In this document: piece by piece, positions 16,692 through 24,650 of the stretch
How positions within the stretch are numbered: the stretch's first letter is position 1
How the letters are laid out: each line of letters begins with the position of its first letter
From: Microbacterium sp. APC 3901
GTDB taxonomy: Bacteria > Actinomycetota > Actinomycetes > Actinomycetales > Microbacteriaceae
Reading direction: 5' to 3'
Assembly: GCF_030407765.1 (NCBI RefSeq)
Contig: NZ_JASDCU010000015.1
Location: forward strand, 28,636 to 92,635
Length of the DNA stretch: 64,000 nt
The notes under the pieces: generated by a model
Databases searched by the model: none
The model's input: the letters and a program-made list of their open reading frames with translations, nothing else
Told to the model about the DNA's origin: nothing
Position numbers and translations under genes: made by a program

Positions 16692-16839
16692 CGGAACTCC
16701 TCTCGGGCGCGCGAGAACGGGCCCATCTGCATCTGTTCGGAGCCGAGGAGGAATCGGATGGCGCAGACACTGCTGTCTCGGCCAGCCGACGTCTCGGCAA
16801 CCTCCCGTCGGTGTCCAGCCGAATGCGATGGGGGCGATG

Positions 16840-17403
16840 TCACCCGTCGATCCATCCCTGCATGTCGGTCCACACTGCCGTCAGGGCATTCTCGAGCGAG
16901 AGATCGGAGGGGCCTTCCAGCCATCGGTCCATCGCGAGGTCGAAACAGGTCACGGCGAGGGCGGCCAAAGTGTGTGCGTGCTCAGGGGCGATGCCGCGCT
17001 GGTCCAGTGACTGTTCGATGGCGCGCGCGAGGTAGTGACTGCGCAGAAGATCGCGTTCGTGCAGCGCGGGTTCGCTGCGGATGATGCTGCGTCGACGGGC
17101 GATCTGCTCTCGCCAGTCCTGGAGGCCTCGGCATGCGGCTGCGAGGCCGGCGCGCACGGTGGCCGTCCCGCCGCGTTCGTGCGGGATGGACTCCATGAAG
17201 TCGCTCACGGCGCGAGGGAACTCGCGATCTCGGAGGAACAGCACATCGCGTTTGTCGGAGAAGTGGCGGAAGAACGTCCGTGTGGTGAGTCCCGCCGCCT
17301 CGGCGATCTGGGGAACCGTGGTTCCCGAGTACCCCTGGTCGGTGAACAGGTTCATCGCCGCGGCTTCCAGCCGCAATGCGGCATCCGGTGACCAACGAGG
17401 CAT
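16840..17403 (-). CDS. TetR-family repressor of the adjacent oxidoreductase
   Basis: 187 residues from ATG 17403. HTH at about residues 28-50 (TVPQIAEAAGLTTRTFFRHF) followed by the phrase SDKRDVLFLRD, typical of TetR regulators. The longer frame to 17493 would run through the operators and is rejected. Divergent from the MDR oxidoreductase at 17480, with two operators between. Ligand unknown. Confidence 0.85.
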   Translation of the reverse strand: MPRWSPDAALRLEAAAMNLFTDQGYSGTTVPQIAEAAGLTTRTFFRHFSDKRDVLFLRDREFPRAVSDFMESIPHERGGTATVRAGLAAACRGLQDWREQIARRRSIIRSEPALHERDLLRSHYLARAIEQSLDQRGIAPEHAHTLAALAVTCFDLAMDRWLEGPSDLSLENALTAVWTDMQGWIDG

Positions 17404-17411
17404 AGAGCAAT

Positions 17412-17460
17412 GATGACACGAACTGTCGTAAGCTCGAGCGTGATGACACGAGATGTCATC
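17412..17460. promoter_or_regulatory. Paired TetR operators
   Basis: Two dyads with the same layout: GATGACA-CGAAC-TGTCGTA (17412-17430) and GATGACA-CGAGA-TGTCATC (17442-17460). The second has perfect 7-bp arms. Their centres are exactly 30 bp apart (about three helical turns), consistent with cooperative binding. Confidence 0.8.
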
Positions 17461-17479
17461 AGATTCGGAGAACAGAAGA

Positions 17480-18619
17480 ATGAGCGACAACACTGCGGCG
17501 TGGATCGACTCCGCCTATGCGGACCTGACGATTCGAGATGCCCCGATGCCGAAGCCGGGGGCGGGGCAGCTGCTGCTCGCGGTGCACGCGGTAGCGGTGA
17601 ATCCGCTCGACGCGATCATCCAGTCCAACGGCACTGTGATGTACGGATGGCTGCGCTACCCGGTGATCCTCGGGGAGGACGTCGCGGGCGTGGTCGTCGA
17701 GACCGGAGCGGGCGTGGACGACTTCGTCGTCGGAGACCGCGTCGTGGCGTATGCGATGGGATTGGAGAAGGGTCGGGATGCCGTCTCCGAGAGCGGCTTC
17801 CAGACCTACGTCGCCGTCGACGCGAGCCTGGCCGCGGCCCTGCCGGCCACCACCGCTTTCGAGGACGCTGCCGTCCTGCCGCTGGCGGTGTCCACAGCGG
17901 CGGCCGGGCTGTTCGAGAAGGAGCAGCTGGGACTGGACTGCTCCCGTCTCGGGGACGCGGCGCATCGCGATGAGGTCGTCGTGATCTGGGGCGGCGCGAC
18001 AGCTGTCGGAGGCAATGCGATCCAGCTCGCCCGAGCAGCCGGTTATCGCGTCATCACGACAGCCTCGGTGAAGAACCATGACTGGATGAGGCGGCTGGGA
18101 GCAGAAGCCGCCTTCGACTATCGCGACCCGGAAGCGGCGAATCGGATCATCGAAGCGGTGGGCGGCTCCGCGGTGGCGGGGATACTCGCCGTCGCGGTGG
18201 GGTCGGCCGAGCCCTGCCTGAGGATCGCGCGCGCCACCGGCGCCACACGGATCGCGATGGCGAGCCCTCCCGTCTCGTTCTACGAACAACCCCGCCGTGG
18301 CGGCCTCTCCCTCGCCCGCATCCGCCTCTTCGTGACGCTCGGAACGCGAACGGCGCTCATGCAGGTGCGCAGTCGCACTCGCGGCATCAGGGCAACGTTC
18401 ATCTGGGGAAGCGCCATCGCCACCTCTCCCGTGGGGCCGGCCGTCTGGGGCGGGTATCTTCCTGCCGCTCTCGCCTCGGGCAGCCACCAGCTCTACCCGG
18501 AGGCCCACATCGCAGGACACGGGCTTCCGGCCATCCAAGAAGCGATCGACACCCTTCGCCGCGGCGTATCGGCGAGGAAGCTCGTCATCACCCTCGATCA
18601 CGCGCCGGCGAACCCGTGA
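17480..18619 (+). CDS. Zinc-independent MDR oxidoreductase (quinone/enoyl reductase type)
   Basis: 379 residues of the medium-chain dehydrogenase superfamily. The catalytic-domain phrase YPVILGEDVAGVVVETG is at about 54-70 and the nucleotide loop VVVIWGGATAVGGNAIQLA at about 169-187. No structural zinc cysteine cluster is visible, so it belongs with quinone/enoyl reductases rather than zinc alcohol dehydrogenases. The closest architecture I recognise is the fungal ToxD-like enoyl-reductase group. GGAG (17467-17470) precedes ATG 17480. It is the presumed target of the divergent TetR, as an inducible detoxifying reductase. Confidence 0.8.
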   Translation: MSDNTAAWIDSAYADLTIRDAPMPKPGAGQLLLAVHAVAVNPLDAIIQSNGTVMYGWLRYPVILGEDVAGVVVETGAGVDDFVVGDRVVAYAMGLEKGRDAVSESGFQTYVAVDASLAAALPATTAFEDAAVLPLAVSTAAAGLFEKEQLGLDCSRLGDAAHRDEVVVIWGGATAVGGNAIQLARAAGYRVITTASVKNHDWMRRLGAEAAFDYRDPEAANRIIEAVGGSAVAGILAVAVGSAEPCLRIARATGATRIAMASPPVSFYEQPRRGGLSLARIRLFVTLGTRTALMQVRSRTRGIRATFIWGSAIATSPVGPAVWGGYLPAALASGSHQLYPEAHIAGHGLPAIQEAIDTLRRGVSARKLVITLDHAPANP

Positions 18620-18680
18620 TGGATCCCTGAGGAGGTGTCCGAGCGCATCGCGGGAACAGTGAGCGTGGCGTCACATACGG

Positions 18681-18751
18681 AGGGGCTGACGGGAATCGAA
18701 CCCGCGCTATCTGCTTGGGAAGCAGAAGTTCTGCCATTGAACTACAGCCCC
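18681..18751 (-). tRNA. tRNA-Gly (anticodon CCC)
   Basis: 71 nt on the minus strand with a full cloverleaf: acceptor GGGGCTG/CAGCCCC, D-arm GTTC-AATGGCA-GAAC, anticodon stem TCTGC/GCAGA around loop TTCCCAA (anticodon CCC), and T-arm GCGGG-TTCGATT-CCCGT. No CCA is encoded; the discriminator base is U. A TAGGCT -10-like box lies upstream on the minus strand at 18782-18787. I see no attachment-site duplication near it. Confidence 0.95.
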
Positions 18752-18833
18752 GTACCCGCATCCGAAGAGCGGGTGAACGCAAGCCTACCCCGCCCCATCC
18801 GCCATGGCCAAAGTGCCGGCGGCGTGTGGTGAC

Positions 18834-18839
18834 TAGGCT
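18834..18839 (+). promoter_or_regulatory. -10 box of dcd, leaderless type
   Basis: TAGGCT ends six bases before the GTG start of dcd (18846), so the transcript should begin at the start codon; there is no ribosome site. Confidence 0.5.
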
Positions 18840-18845
18840 GGGGCC

Positions 18846-19451
18846 GTGCTTCTCAGCGACCGCGACATCAGAGCAGAACTCGCCTCCGGCCACATCGGTC
18901 TCGACCCGCACGAGCCGGAGATGATCCAGCCGTCGAGCATCGACGTGCGCCTCGACCGCTACTTCCGGCTGTTCGACAACCACAAGTACCCGTTCATCGA
19001 CCCGTCGGTCGATCAGCCGGAGCTGACTCGACTGATCGAGGTCGATCCAGACGAGCCGTTCATCCTGCACCCGGGAGAGTTCGCGCTCGGCGCGACGTTC
19101 GAGCAGGTCTCGCTGGCCGATGACATCGCGGCCCGCCTCGAGGGCAAGTCGTCGCTCGGCCGTCTGGGGCTGATCACGCACTCGACCGCAGGGTTCATCG
19201 ACCCCGGGTTCACGGGGCACGTGACGCTCGAGCTCGCGAACGTCGCGACGCTGCCGATCAAGCTGTGGCCCGGAATGAAGATCGGGCAGCTTTGCTTCTT
19301 CCGGCTGACCTCTCCGGCAGAGAACCCGTATGGCTCCGGGCCGTACGGCAACCGCTACCAGGGACAGCGCGGGCCCACGGCATCCCGCTCGTTCCAGAAC
19401 TTCCACAAGACGGACGTCGGCACGACCGACGTCGGAGCCGTAGGGGGCTGA
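18846..19451 (+). CDS. dcd: dCTP deaminase, probably the dUMP-forming bifunctional type
   Basis: 201 residues. Starts [12 protein letters not shown] and carries [20 protein letters not shown] (about residues 100-119), the active-site region of Dcd/DUT proteins, then [14 protein letters not shown] and the C-terminal GPTASRSF loop. Actinobacterial enzymes of this form deaminate dCTP and hydrolyse the product to dUMP in one active site; that extra activity here is inferred from similarity. GTG 18846 follows a TAGGCT box directly. It is one base upstream of the proline-rich membrane protein. Confidence 0.95.
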   Translation: MLLSDRDIRAELASGHIGLDPHEPEMIQPSSIDVRLDRYFRLFDNHKYPFIDPSVDQPELTRLIEVDPDEPFILHPGEFALGATFEQVSLADDIAARLEGKSSLGRLGLITHSTAGFIDPGFTGHVTLELANVATLPIKLWPGMKIGQLCFFRLTSPAENPYGSGPYGNRYQGQRGPTASRSFQNFHKTDVGTTDVGAVGG

Positions 19452-19452
19452 C

Positions 19453-19881
19453 ATGAGCGGTGACAGCAGAGATCCGTACATCCGACCGGAGGATGCTGTC
19501 ATTCCCCCGCCTCCCGCTGAGTCTGCGATTCCGGATGCGGTGATCCCGCCGCCTCCGGCTGAGTCTGCGATTCCGGATGCGGTGATCCCGCCGCCTCCGC
19601 CGGAGGCGATGCTTCCGTCGACGCGCCGATCGCGGCCGAAGCCGGCGATCCTCACGGGCGACCAGCCTGCGCCGGTGGCAGACGACTGGGCGCAGCCGTC
19701 GGTCGCGCCCGAGGCGCCGACATCCGGCGGATACGGTGCGTTCTCGGTGGTGATCTTCGTGTTCCTCATCGTGCTGCTCGGGGCGGCGATCGCCGGAGCG
19801 ATCTACCTCGGCACGAACGTGCCTTTCGCGTTGTCGGCCGGTGAGCCCGGCGCGATCGCCGTGTCGCTGTGGCATGCGTGA
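19453..19881 (+). CDS. Proline-rich single-pass membrane protein with 14-residue repeats
   Basis: 142 residues of unknown function. The N-terminal half holds three tandem copies of a 14-residue unit (DAVIPPPPAESAIP, then the same, then DAVIPPPPPEAMLP), encoded by 42-bp DNA repeats at 19492-19617. A transmembrane helix follows near residues 97-120 (FSVVIFVFLIVLLGAAIAG). With the Pro-rich part probably cytoplasmic, it might act as a spacer or SH3-like ligand, but that is speculation. It starts one base after dcd ends and overlaps the DUF2283 gene by eight bases. Confidence 0.7.
   Translation: MSGDSRDPYIRPEDAVIPPPPAESAIPDAVIPPPPAESAIPDAVIPPPPPEAMLPSTRRSRPKPAILTGDQPAPVADDWAQPSVAPEAPTSGGYGAFSVVIFVFLIVLLGAAIAGAIYLGTNVPFALSAGEPGAIAVSLWHA
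19492..19617 (+). repeat. Three in-frame 42-bp tandem repeats
   Basis: Units at 19492-19533, 19534-19575 and 19576-19617. Units 1 and 2 differ by a few silent changes; unit 3 diverges in its second half. Unit length is a multiple of three, so expansions would change protein length only. Confidence 0.85.
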
Positions 19882-20092
19882 GCTGAGATACGACCCCGAG
19901 GTCGATGCCGCTTACGTGACGATCGGCGCACCGATCGTCGATGGTGGGGTCGCACGGACAGTCCCGGTCGACCTGCCGGATAGCATCGCGGGCGAGCTGT
20001 TCCTCGACTTCGACGAGCACGGTCATCTGCTCGGTGTCGAGGTCCTCGGCGCATCCGCACTGCTCCGACCGGAACTCCTGCGGGGTCGATAA
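19874..20092 (+). CDS. DUF2283 small protein
   Basis: 72 residues starting MRELRYDPEVDAAYVTIG, the typical DUF2283 opening, and ending with an LLGVEVLGASALL motif. Family function is unknown. ATG 19874 overlaps the upstream stop by eight bases, indicating coupling to the membrane protein gene. The stop codon is inside the first unit of a 28-bp tandem repeat. Confidence 0.8.
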   Translation: MRELRYDPEVDAAYVTIGAPIVDGGVARTVPVDLPDSIAGELFLDFDEHGHLLGVEVLGASALLRPELLRGR

Positions 20093-20167
20093 AGCACCTG
20101 GAGTGTGGCGAGGTCGATAAAGCACCTGGAGCGTGGCGAGGTCGCTAAGCCTCCTGGGGCGTAGCGG
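20084..20167 (+). repeat. Three degenerate 28-bp tandem repeats spanning the DUF2283 stop
   Basis: Units 20084-20111, 20112-20139 and 20140-20167 share GGTCGATAAAGCACCTGGAG at their start; units 1 and 2 are nearly identical and unit 3 is diverged. A partial fourth begins at 20168 (GGTCAGAAAGGCACC). The TAA stop of DUF2283 is in unit 1. Confidence 0.8.
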
Positions 20168-20177
20168 GGTCAGAAAG

Positions 20178-20208
20178 GCACCCGCTTCCGCAGTTTCGGG
20201 TGCGTTTT
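20178..20208 (+). terminator. Terminator after the dcd-DUF2283 genes
   Basis: GCACCCG (20178-20184), 12-nt loop, CGGGTGC (20197-20203), then GTTTTC. The stem is short but followed by T residues. Confidence 0.6.
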
Positions 20209-20243
20209 CGACCCCGCAGCGGGATCGCTCGTGAAGGAATGCA

Positions 20244-20279
20244 GAAACGCCCCCCGACCGCAGTCGGAGGGGGCGTTTC
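20244..20279 (-). terminator. Terminator after the first MarR gene
   Basis: GAAACGCCCCC (20244-20254) and its complement 20269-20279 form an 11-bp perfect stem, with a further internal GAC/GTC pairing. It lies 16 bp beyond the minus-strand stop at 20295 and may act in both directions. Confidence 0.8.
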
Positions 20280-20294
20280 GAGAGTCGGATGCCG

Positions 20295-21146
20295 TCAGGC
20301 GTCGCGACCCCGGGTGAAGCCGGCGTCGAAACCGCGCTCGTAGGCGTGCTGCGCCGCGCGGGCTACGCGGTGCTCGCCGTGGCGGGGCCCTGAGTGTCGG
20401 CCGTGCTGGTCGCCGTGGTCAGCGCGGCCGTGGTCTGGGCGACCGCCGTCTGCGTGACCGTGGTGTGCACGATCGTGCGCGCCCGCGAAGCGGTCGTGCC
20501 CCGAGTGCCCGCGGTGTCCGCAGTCGTGGTCGCGACGCTCGGCATCCGCTCCGTGCTCGTGTTCGTGTTCGGAGCCGAACCCGGGTGCGAAGCCGCGACC
20601 GCGTCCGAACGGGCGGCCGTGGCGGCGACCGAAGCCGCGTCCCGGGCCGAAGCCCGGACCGAACCCGTGGTCGGCGCCGAATCCGCGACCGAAGCCGCGG
20701 GGTTCGAATCCGTGGCGACGACCGCGTCCGCGGGGGAGCGTAGTCTCCTCGTCCCAGCCGAACGCGCGGGCGATCTGCTCGAGCGAGGTCAGCGTGGTGT
20801 CGAGGTCTTCGGGGCTCACGGCGTCGGTGACCTTGGCGCGGATGCCGTCGACGATGCCGCCGAGGCGCTCCTTGGCGGCACGGCCGTCGTCGGTCAGCGT
20901 CCAGCCGTCGCCGTCGGCGACGACCCAGCCGCGCTCGACCAGGCCGTGCAGCTTGTGGGCATTCAGGGGGCGACGGGCAGGTGCGGTGCCATCGACGATG
21001 TTGAGGATCCGCCAGTCGCGGCGGCTGGCGTGCTCGCTCTCGAATGCGGAGGCGAACTCGGCCGCCATCAGGCGGTCGACGGCCTTCAGCCAGTAGCCGA
21101 AGGGGCGGGAGGTGGTGTCTGTGTTCTGAGTGTCAGAGGTGTTCAT
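20295..21146 (-). CDS. MarR-family winged-helix regulator with a long Gly/Arg/His-rich C-terminus
   Basis: 283 residues. Residues ~15-130 are a winged-helix domain (SRRDWRILNIVDG, LNAHKLHGLVERGWV, WTLTDDGRAAKERLGGI). From about 140 to 265 the chain is low complexity: first Gly/Arg/Phe repeats (RGFGRGFG, FGPGFGPGRGFG), then a histidine-rich tract with many H-x-H and DHG units and one Cys, then a short ordinary helix. The family norm is about 150 residues, so the tail nearly doubles it. Divergent from a second MarR-like gene that also carries a His-rich stretch. I infer metal binding or sensing; target genes unknown. Confidence 0.75.
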   Translation of the reverse strand: MNTSDTQNTDTTSRPFGYWLKAVDRLMAAEFASAFESEHASRRDWRILNIVDGTAPARRPLNAHKLHGLVERGWVVADGDGWTLTDDGRAAKERLGGIVDGIRAKVTDAVSPEDLDTTLTSLEQIARAFGWDEETTLPRGRGRRHGFEPRGFGRGFGADHGFGPGFGPGRGFGRRHGRPFGRGRGFAPGFGSEHEHEHGADAERRDHDCGHRGHSGHDRFAGAHDRAHHGHADGGRPDHGRADHGDQHGRHSGPRHGEHRVARAAQHAYERGFDAGFTRGRDA

Positions 21147-21180
21147 GAGTGAAGTCCTTCGATGTCATGGGGCATGTGCT

Positions 21181-21245
21181 TGTCACTATGCATGTGTATG
21201 TAGTGTGACATGCAGTGACGATCCATGTCAAGTCGCATGTAAAAT
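21181..21245. promoter_or_regulatory. Operator-promoter region between the two His-rich regulators
   Basis: The gap is AT-richer than its surroundings and full of CATGT words. Two inverted repeats stand out: TGACATG-N11-CATGTCA (21206-21230, perfect 7-bp arms) and TGTCAC-N18-GTGACA (21181-21210). TAAAAT at 21240-21245 ends six bases before GTG 21252, giving a leaderless start for the rightward gene. Confidence 0.65.
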
Positions 21246-21251
21246 CGAACG

Positions 21252-21866
21252 GTGAGTGCCGAAGAGAACGACCCCGCCGAGGCCATAGCCCGCGCCCTGT
21301 CGCGCTTGCGGGGGCGACGTCCCGGCGAGCGTGGGCGCGATCCGAGAGGGATGGGGGGTCCGCATGGGTGGCACGGCGGGCCGCACTCCGATCATGCCGA
21401 TCGCTCGGGCCATGTCGACCACCCTGACCACGCTGATCACGCCGACCACGCCGACCACGGGCATCGCGGTCACGGACGCCCTGGGCGCCCGGGGATGCCG
21501 CCGTGGATGAACGACCCGTCCGGACGCTTCGGCGGACCGGCTCGCCTGCGGATGCTCGAGGCGCTCGCCGCGGCATCCGCCCCGCTCAGCGTCAGCGATC
21601 TCGGCGCGGCGATCGGCGTCGACCAGCCCCGGGCGTCGAGGCTCGTGCAGCAGGGGGTCGCACACGGATTCGTGCGCCGCGAGGCGGACCCCGACGATGC
21701 GCGACGCACCCGCATCGCTCTGACCGACGACGGGCGCAAGGTCGCTCGCGGCATGCGGGGCGAGCGACGAGAGGCTCTCGGAAAGGCGCTGGCCTCATTC
21801 ACCGACGATGAGCGCGATCAGCTCGCGACGCTGCTGAACAAGCTCGCTGACAACTGGGAGCGGTGA
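21252..21866 (+). CDS. MarR-family regulator with an N-terminal His-rich tract
   Basis: 204 residues. After an acidic/basic start, residues ~34-78 are rich in His, Asp and Gly (GWHGGPHSDHADRSG, DHADHADHADHGHRGHG). The winged-helix domain follows (PARLRMLEALAAASAPL, DLGAAIGVDQPRASRLVQQG, DPDDARRTRIALTDDGRKVA), a standard MarR fold. GTG 21252 follows a TAAAAT -10 box by six bases, with no ribosome site. Pairing with the divergent regulator, both with His tracts at opposite ends, suggests related metal-dependent or phase-forming behaviour. A CDF metal transporter lies 2 kb downstream. Confidence 0.78.
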   Translation: MSAEENDPAEAIARALSRLRGRRPGERGRDPRGMGGPHGWHGGPHSDHADRSGHVDHPDHADHADHADHGHRGHGRPGRPGMPPWMNDPSGRFGGPARLRMLEALAAASAPLSVSDLGAAIGVDQPRASRLVQQGVAHGFVRREADPDDARRTRIALTDDGRKVARGMRGERREALGKALASFTDDERDQLATLLNKLADNWER

Positions 21867-22128
21867 GCCCGGAGCGGTTCGAGTTCCTGGGGTGTGGTGA
21901 CGGGGCTCGGTGGCTGATGCCTGATGCCCGGTGGCGAGGGCTGGTGACGAGGGCTGGTGCTGAGGGCTGGTGCCAAGGGGCTGGAGCCCGGCTCTGCTGC
22001 CCGGTGCGGATTCGCGCTCATCGGCATCCCGATACCTTGCATCAGTGTTCCGGAATATAGATCTGATCTGGGCTAAAAGAGCGGCAATTCGGGCTCGCAA
22101 TGTCTGAGGCCGCGGGTTTGATGAAGGT
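21867..22128. other. 262-bp gap before the DUF222/HNH gene
   Basis: Contains three to four degenerate copies of GAGGGCTGGTG (about 21937-21980) and then, at 22052-22109, a segment starting GGAATATAGATCTGATCTGG that is clearly similar to 63942-64000 at the other end of the window. No credible gene is present. The similar segment is probably the 5' flank or promoter of this repeat family. Confidence 0.5.
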
Positions 22129-23655
22129 ATGTCATCCCGTAGCCGAGCTCTCCTCGATCAGGTCGTGTCCGACCTCGATCGAGCGCTCTCCGACGATGCT
22201 CTCGCGGGGCTGTCCGACTCCGAGCGCGTGGAGTTGCTGCAGGTGGCCGGAGCGGCATCGCGACGCGTAGAGGCTCTCCTCGTCGAGACGCTCGCGACCG
22301 GCGACGCGACGGACTTCCCACACGCTGCCGGCTGTCGCACGCAGAGCGAGCTGCTGCAGCGCACCGTCCTGACCGACGTGGCCGGTGCGACTCGAGTGGG
22401 CAAGGTCGTCGATCTGGTCCGCCGCGGTGTGAGTCTGGTTTCAGGAGAGCGGCTGCCGGCGAGGTGGCCGGCACTGCGCGAGGCGATGCTCGACGGCGCC
22501 CTGAGCTTGGCGGGCATGCTCGCGGCGACGCGACCGATCGAGAAGATCTCCGATCGCATCAGCGTCGACGAGCGGCTCCGTGCAGATCGGTGTCTCGCCG
22601 ACGCGGCCCGGGGTATCCGGCACACAGCGGCCGGCGAAGAGATCCGCGGCCCGGCGCCGACCACTGACGAGCTGACGTTCCTCGCTGAGACGCTGGCGGC
22701 GCTGCTCGACCCCGACGGAGATGAGCCCGGCGATGAGCCGGCCCGCAGGCGCGGCATCACGATCGGTCGCCTGCGAGACGGGTTGCGGTCGATCAAGGGA
22801 TGGCTCACGCCCGAGGTCGCGGCCCAGATCGAGCTGATCCTCGATGCCCAGAACAATCCGAAGGGCGATGGCCCGCCGAATCCGGGCGTGACGTTCTCCT
22901 GCTCCGAGGCCGGTAAAGAGTCCGAGGCGGGCGAAGAGTTCGAGGCGGGCAAAGAGCCCGAGGCGGGCGAAGAGTTCGATGCGGGCGGTGATCCCGGAGC
23001 GACGGAAGACGTCGACCCGTTCAACTCGGATCCTCGGTTCGTCATCGATGGTCGCACGGCGGCCCAGAAGCGGCACGACGCCCTCGCGGCTGCCGTCGCG
23101 ATCGCCGCTCGGCACCGCGACATGCCGACTCTCGGCGGCGCGTCTCCGACCTTGGTCGTGACTGTCGAGGCGAAGGATCTCGCACAGGGCACCGGCCATG
23201 CGAGCGCCAGCGGAGCATGGCGGCAGGTGCCTCTCGGAGTCGCCGCTCATGTCGGATGCGTGGGCACGATCCAGCGTGTGCTGTTCGACGAGGGCCGCAT
23301 CATCGGGATCACGACCACAGACCGGGTGTTCTCGGTGCATCAACGGCGCGCGATCGTCGCGCGCGACAAGGAGTGTCTGATTCCGGGGTGTCACGTTCCT
23401 GCGTCATGGTGCGAGATCCACCACGTCACCGAGCACTCCCGCGGTGGGCCGACGCATACGGACAACGGTGTTCCGTTGTGCTGGTGGCACCATCGCTCCC
23501 TAGGGACCTCGGGGTGGGAGATCCGGATGGACGGCGGTATCCCTCACGTGCGTGGGCCCCGGTGGTGGGACCCGGAACAACGGTGGCGCGCCCCGCGACT
23601 CAGCCTCGAACGAGCAGGAGTCGGCAGTGCGTCGGCGTTCGCTCGCGCCGGATGA
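22129..23655 (+). CDS. DUF222 domain protein with C-terminal HNH endonuclease domain
   Basis: 508 residues. A DUF222 (13E12-type) domain covers about residues 1-330; the HNH nuclease core is near residues 420-455 (ECLIPGCHVPASWCEIHHV, then NGVPLCWWHHR), with Cys pairs for zinc. An acidic linker at about 260-290 is built of five 18-bp repeats (22906-22995; EAGEEF, EAGKEP). These families are multi-copy in actinobacteria and their biological role is not settled. GAAGG lies unusually close to ATG 22129. Confidence 0.88.
   Translation: MSSRSRALLDQVVSDLDRALSDDALAGLSDSERVELLQVAGAASRRVEALLVETLATGDATDFPHAAGCRTQSELLQRTVLTDVAGATRVGKVVDLVRRGVSLVSGERLPARWPALREAMLDGALSLAGMLAATRPIEKISDRISVDERLRADRCLADAARGIRHTAAGEEIRGPAPTTDELTFLAETLAALLDPDGDEPGDEPARRRGITIGRLRDGLRSIKGWLTPEVAAQIELILDAQNNPKGDGPPNPGVTFSCSEAGKESEAGEEFEAGKEPEAGEEFDAGGDPGATEDVDPFNSDPRFVIDGRTAAQKRHDALAAAVAIAARHRDMPTLGGASPTLVVTVEAKDLAQGTGHASASGAWRQVPLGVAAHVGCVGTIQRVLFDEGRIIGITTTDRVFSVHQRRAIVARDKECLIPGCHVPASWCEIHHVTEHSRGGPTHTDNGVPLCWWHHRSLGTSGWEIRMDGGIPHVRGPRWWDPEQRWRAPRLSLERAGVGSASAFARAG
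22906..22995 (+). repeat. Five in-frame 18-bp tandem repeats
   Basis: 18-bp units encode EAGKES, EAGEEF, EAGKEP, EAGEEF and DAGGDP in the linker of the DUF222/HNH protein. Length polymorphism would keep the frame. Confidence 0.85.
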
Positions 23656-23660
23656 TCGGC

Positions 23661-24623
23661 CTACGACGTGCGCGGCGCGGGCGCGGACACGCCTGCGCCT
23701 GCGTCTGCTGGCGCGCCGAACTCCAGCGACTTCTCGTCGTCGACCGACAGCGACAGCACCCCTGTCTCGACGGCCGCGTGCGCTTCGATCTGCTGTTCGA
23801 TCGCGCGCAGACTCCTGGCCACATCGTGTTCGCGGGCATCGCCGGTCAGATCGACCTCGGCGACGATGAAGAGCCGGTTCGGGCCCACGTACTCGATGTG
23901 CAGATAGGTGAGACGTTGGATCTGCGCCGACGAAAGCAGCGCGCGGCCGACCCGATCACGCAGTGCGGGCGACGCGTTCGACCCCACGAGAAAAGCGATG
24001 TTGCGGCGGATCAGGATGATCGCGACCACACCCAGCAGTACTCCGACGAGGATCGAGCCCACGGCATCCCACGTGGCGACCCCGGTGATCTGGTGCATCG
24101 CGATCGCACCGGCCGCGATCGCCAGCCCGATCAGCGCGGCCATGTCCTCGAAGAACACCGCCCTCAGTGTCGTATCGCTGGTTTCGAGCACATAGTCCCA
24201 GGTCGACGATCCGCGCTCGCGCGCCAGTCGCCGCGACTTCACCATCGCCTGCGTGAACGATGCCCCCTCGAGCACGAAGGCGATGCCGAGCACCGTGTAT
24301 GCCACCGCGGGGCTCTCGACGGGCCCGGCCTCCGACAGCTCCTGCACGCCGTGCATGATCGACACGATCGAGCCGGCGGTGAAGATCCCGAACGCCGCGA
24401 TCAACGACCACACGAACGCCGCGCGTCCGTACCCGAGCGGATGCCGCTCATCCTTCACCCTCGCGCCCCGCCGATCGGCGATGAGCAGGAACACCTCGTT
24501 GCCGGCGTCCGCCCACGAATGCGCAGCCTCCGCCACCATCGACGCCGAAGACGTGATCACCGCCGCGATCGTCTTGGCGATCGCGACGAGGATGTTGGCG
24601 AGAAAAGCGATGATGACCGTCAC
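23661..24623 (-). CDS. Cation diffusion facilitator (CDF) metal transporter
   Basis: 320 residues. The first helices contain IAFLANILVAIAKTIAAVITSSASMVAEAAHSWADAGNE split across TM1-TM2, the CDF metal-site region (H-x3-D), followed by HPLGYGRAAFVWSLIAAFG typical of the SLC30A9-like branch. A cytoplasmic C-terminal domain closes the chain. It should export Zn2+ or a similar divalent cation in exchange for protons. It converges on the DUF222/HNH gene and stands alone, though the His-rich regulators are close by. Confidence 0.85.
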   Translation of the reverse strand: MTVIIAFLANILVAIAKTIAAVITSSASMVAEAAHSWADAGNEVFLLIADRRGARVKDERHPLGYGRAAFVWSLIAAFGIFTAGSIVSIMHGVQELSEAGPVESPAVAYTVLGIAFVLEGASFTQAMVKSRRLARERGSSTWDYVLETSDTTLRAVFFEDMAALIGLAIAAGAIAMHQITGVATWDAVGSILVGVLLGVVAIILIRRNIAFLVGSNASPALRDRVGRALLSSAQIQRLTYLHIEYVGPNRLFIVAEVDLTGDAREHDVARSLRAIEQQIEAHAAVETGVLSLSVDDEKSLEFGAPADAGAGVSAPAPRTS

Positions 24624-24650
24624 GCGGTCAGGCTACTCCCGCATCTGCGC

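Noticed and set aside
16692..16839. Small gene or operator in the gap between the FadD15-like gene and the TetR gene
   Set aside because: No start with ribosome site, no dyad and no conserved reading frame.
18681..18751. tRNA-Gly as an integration site for a mobile island
   Set aside because: No integrase gene and no duplicated tRNA 3' end was found around it; flanking genes look native.
19492..20167. CRISPR-like array from closely spaced repeats
   Set aside because: The repeats are coding or directly tandem without spacers, and no cas genes are present.
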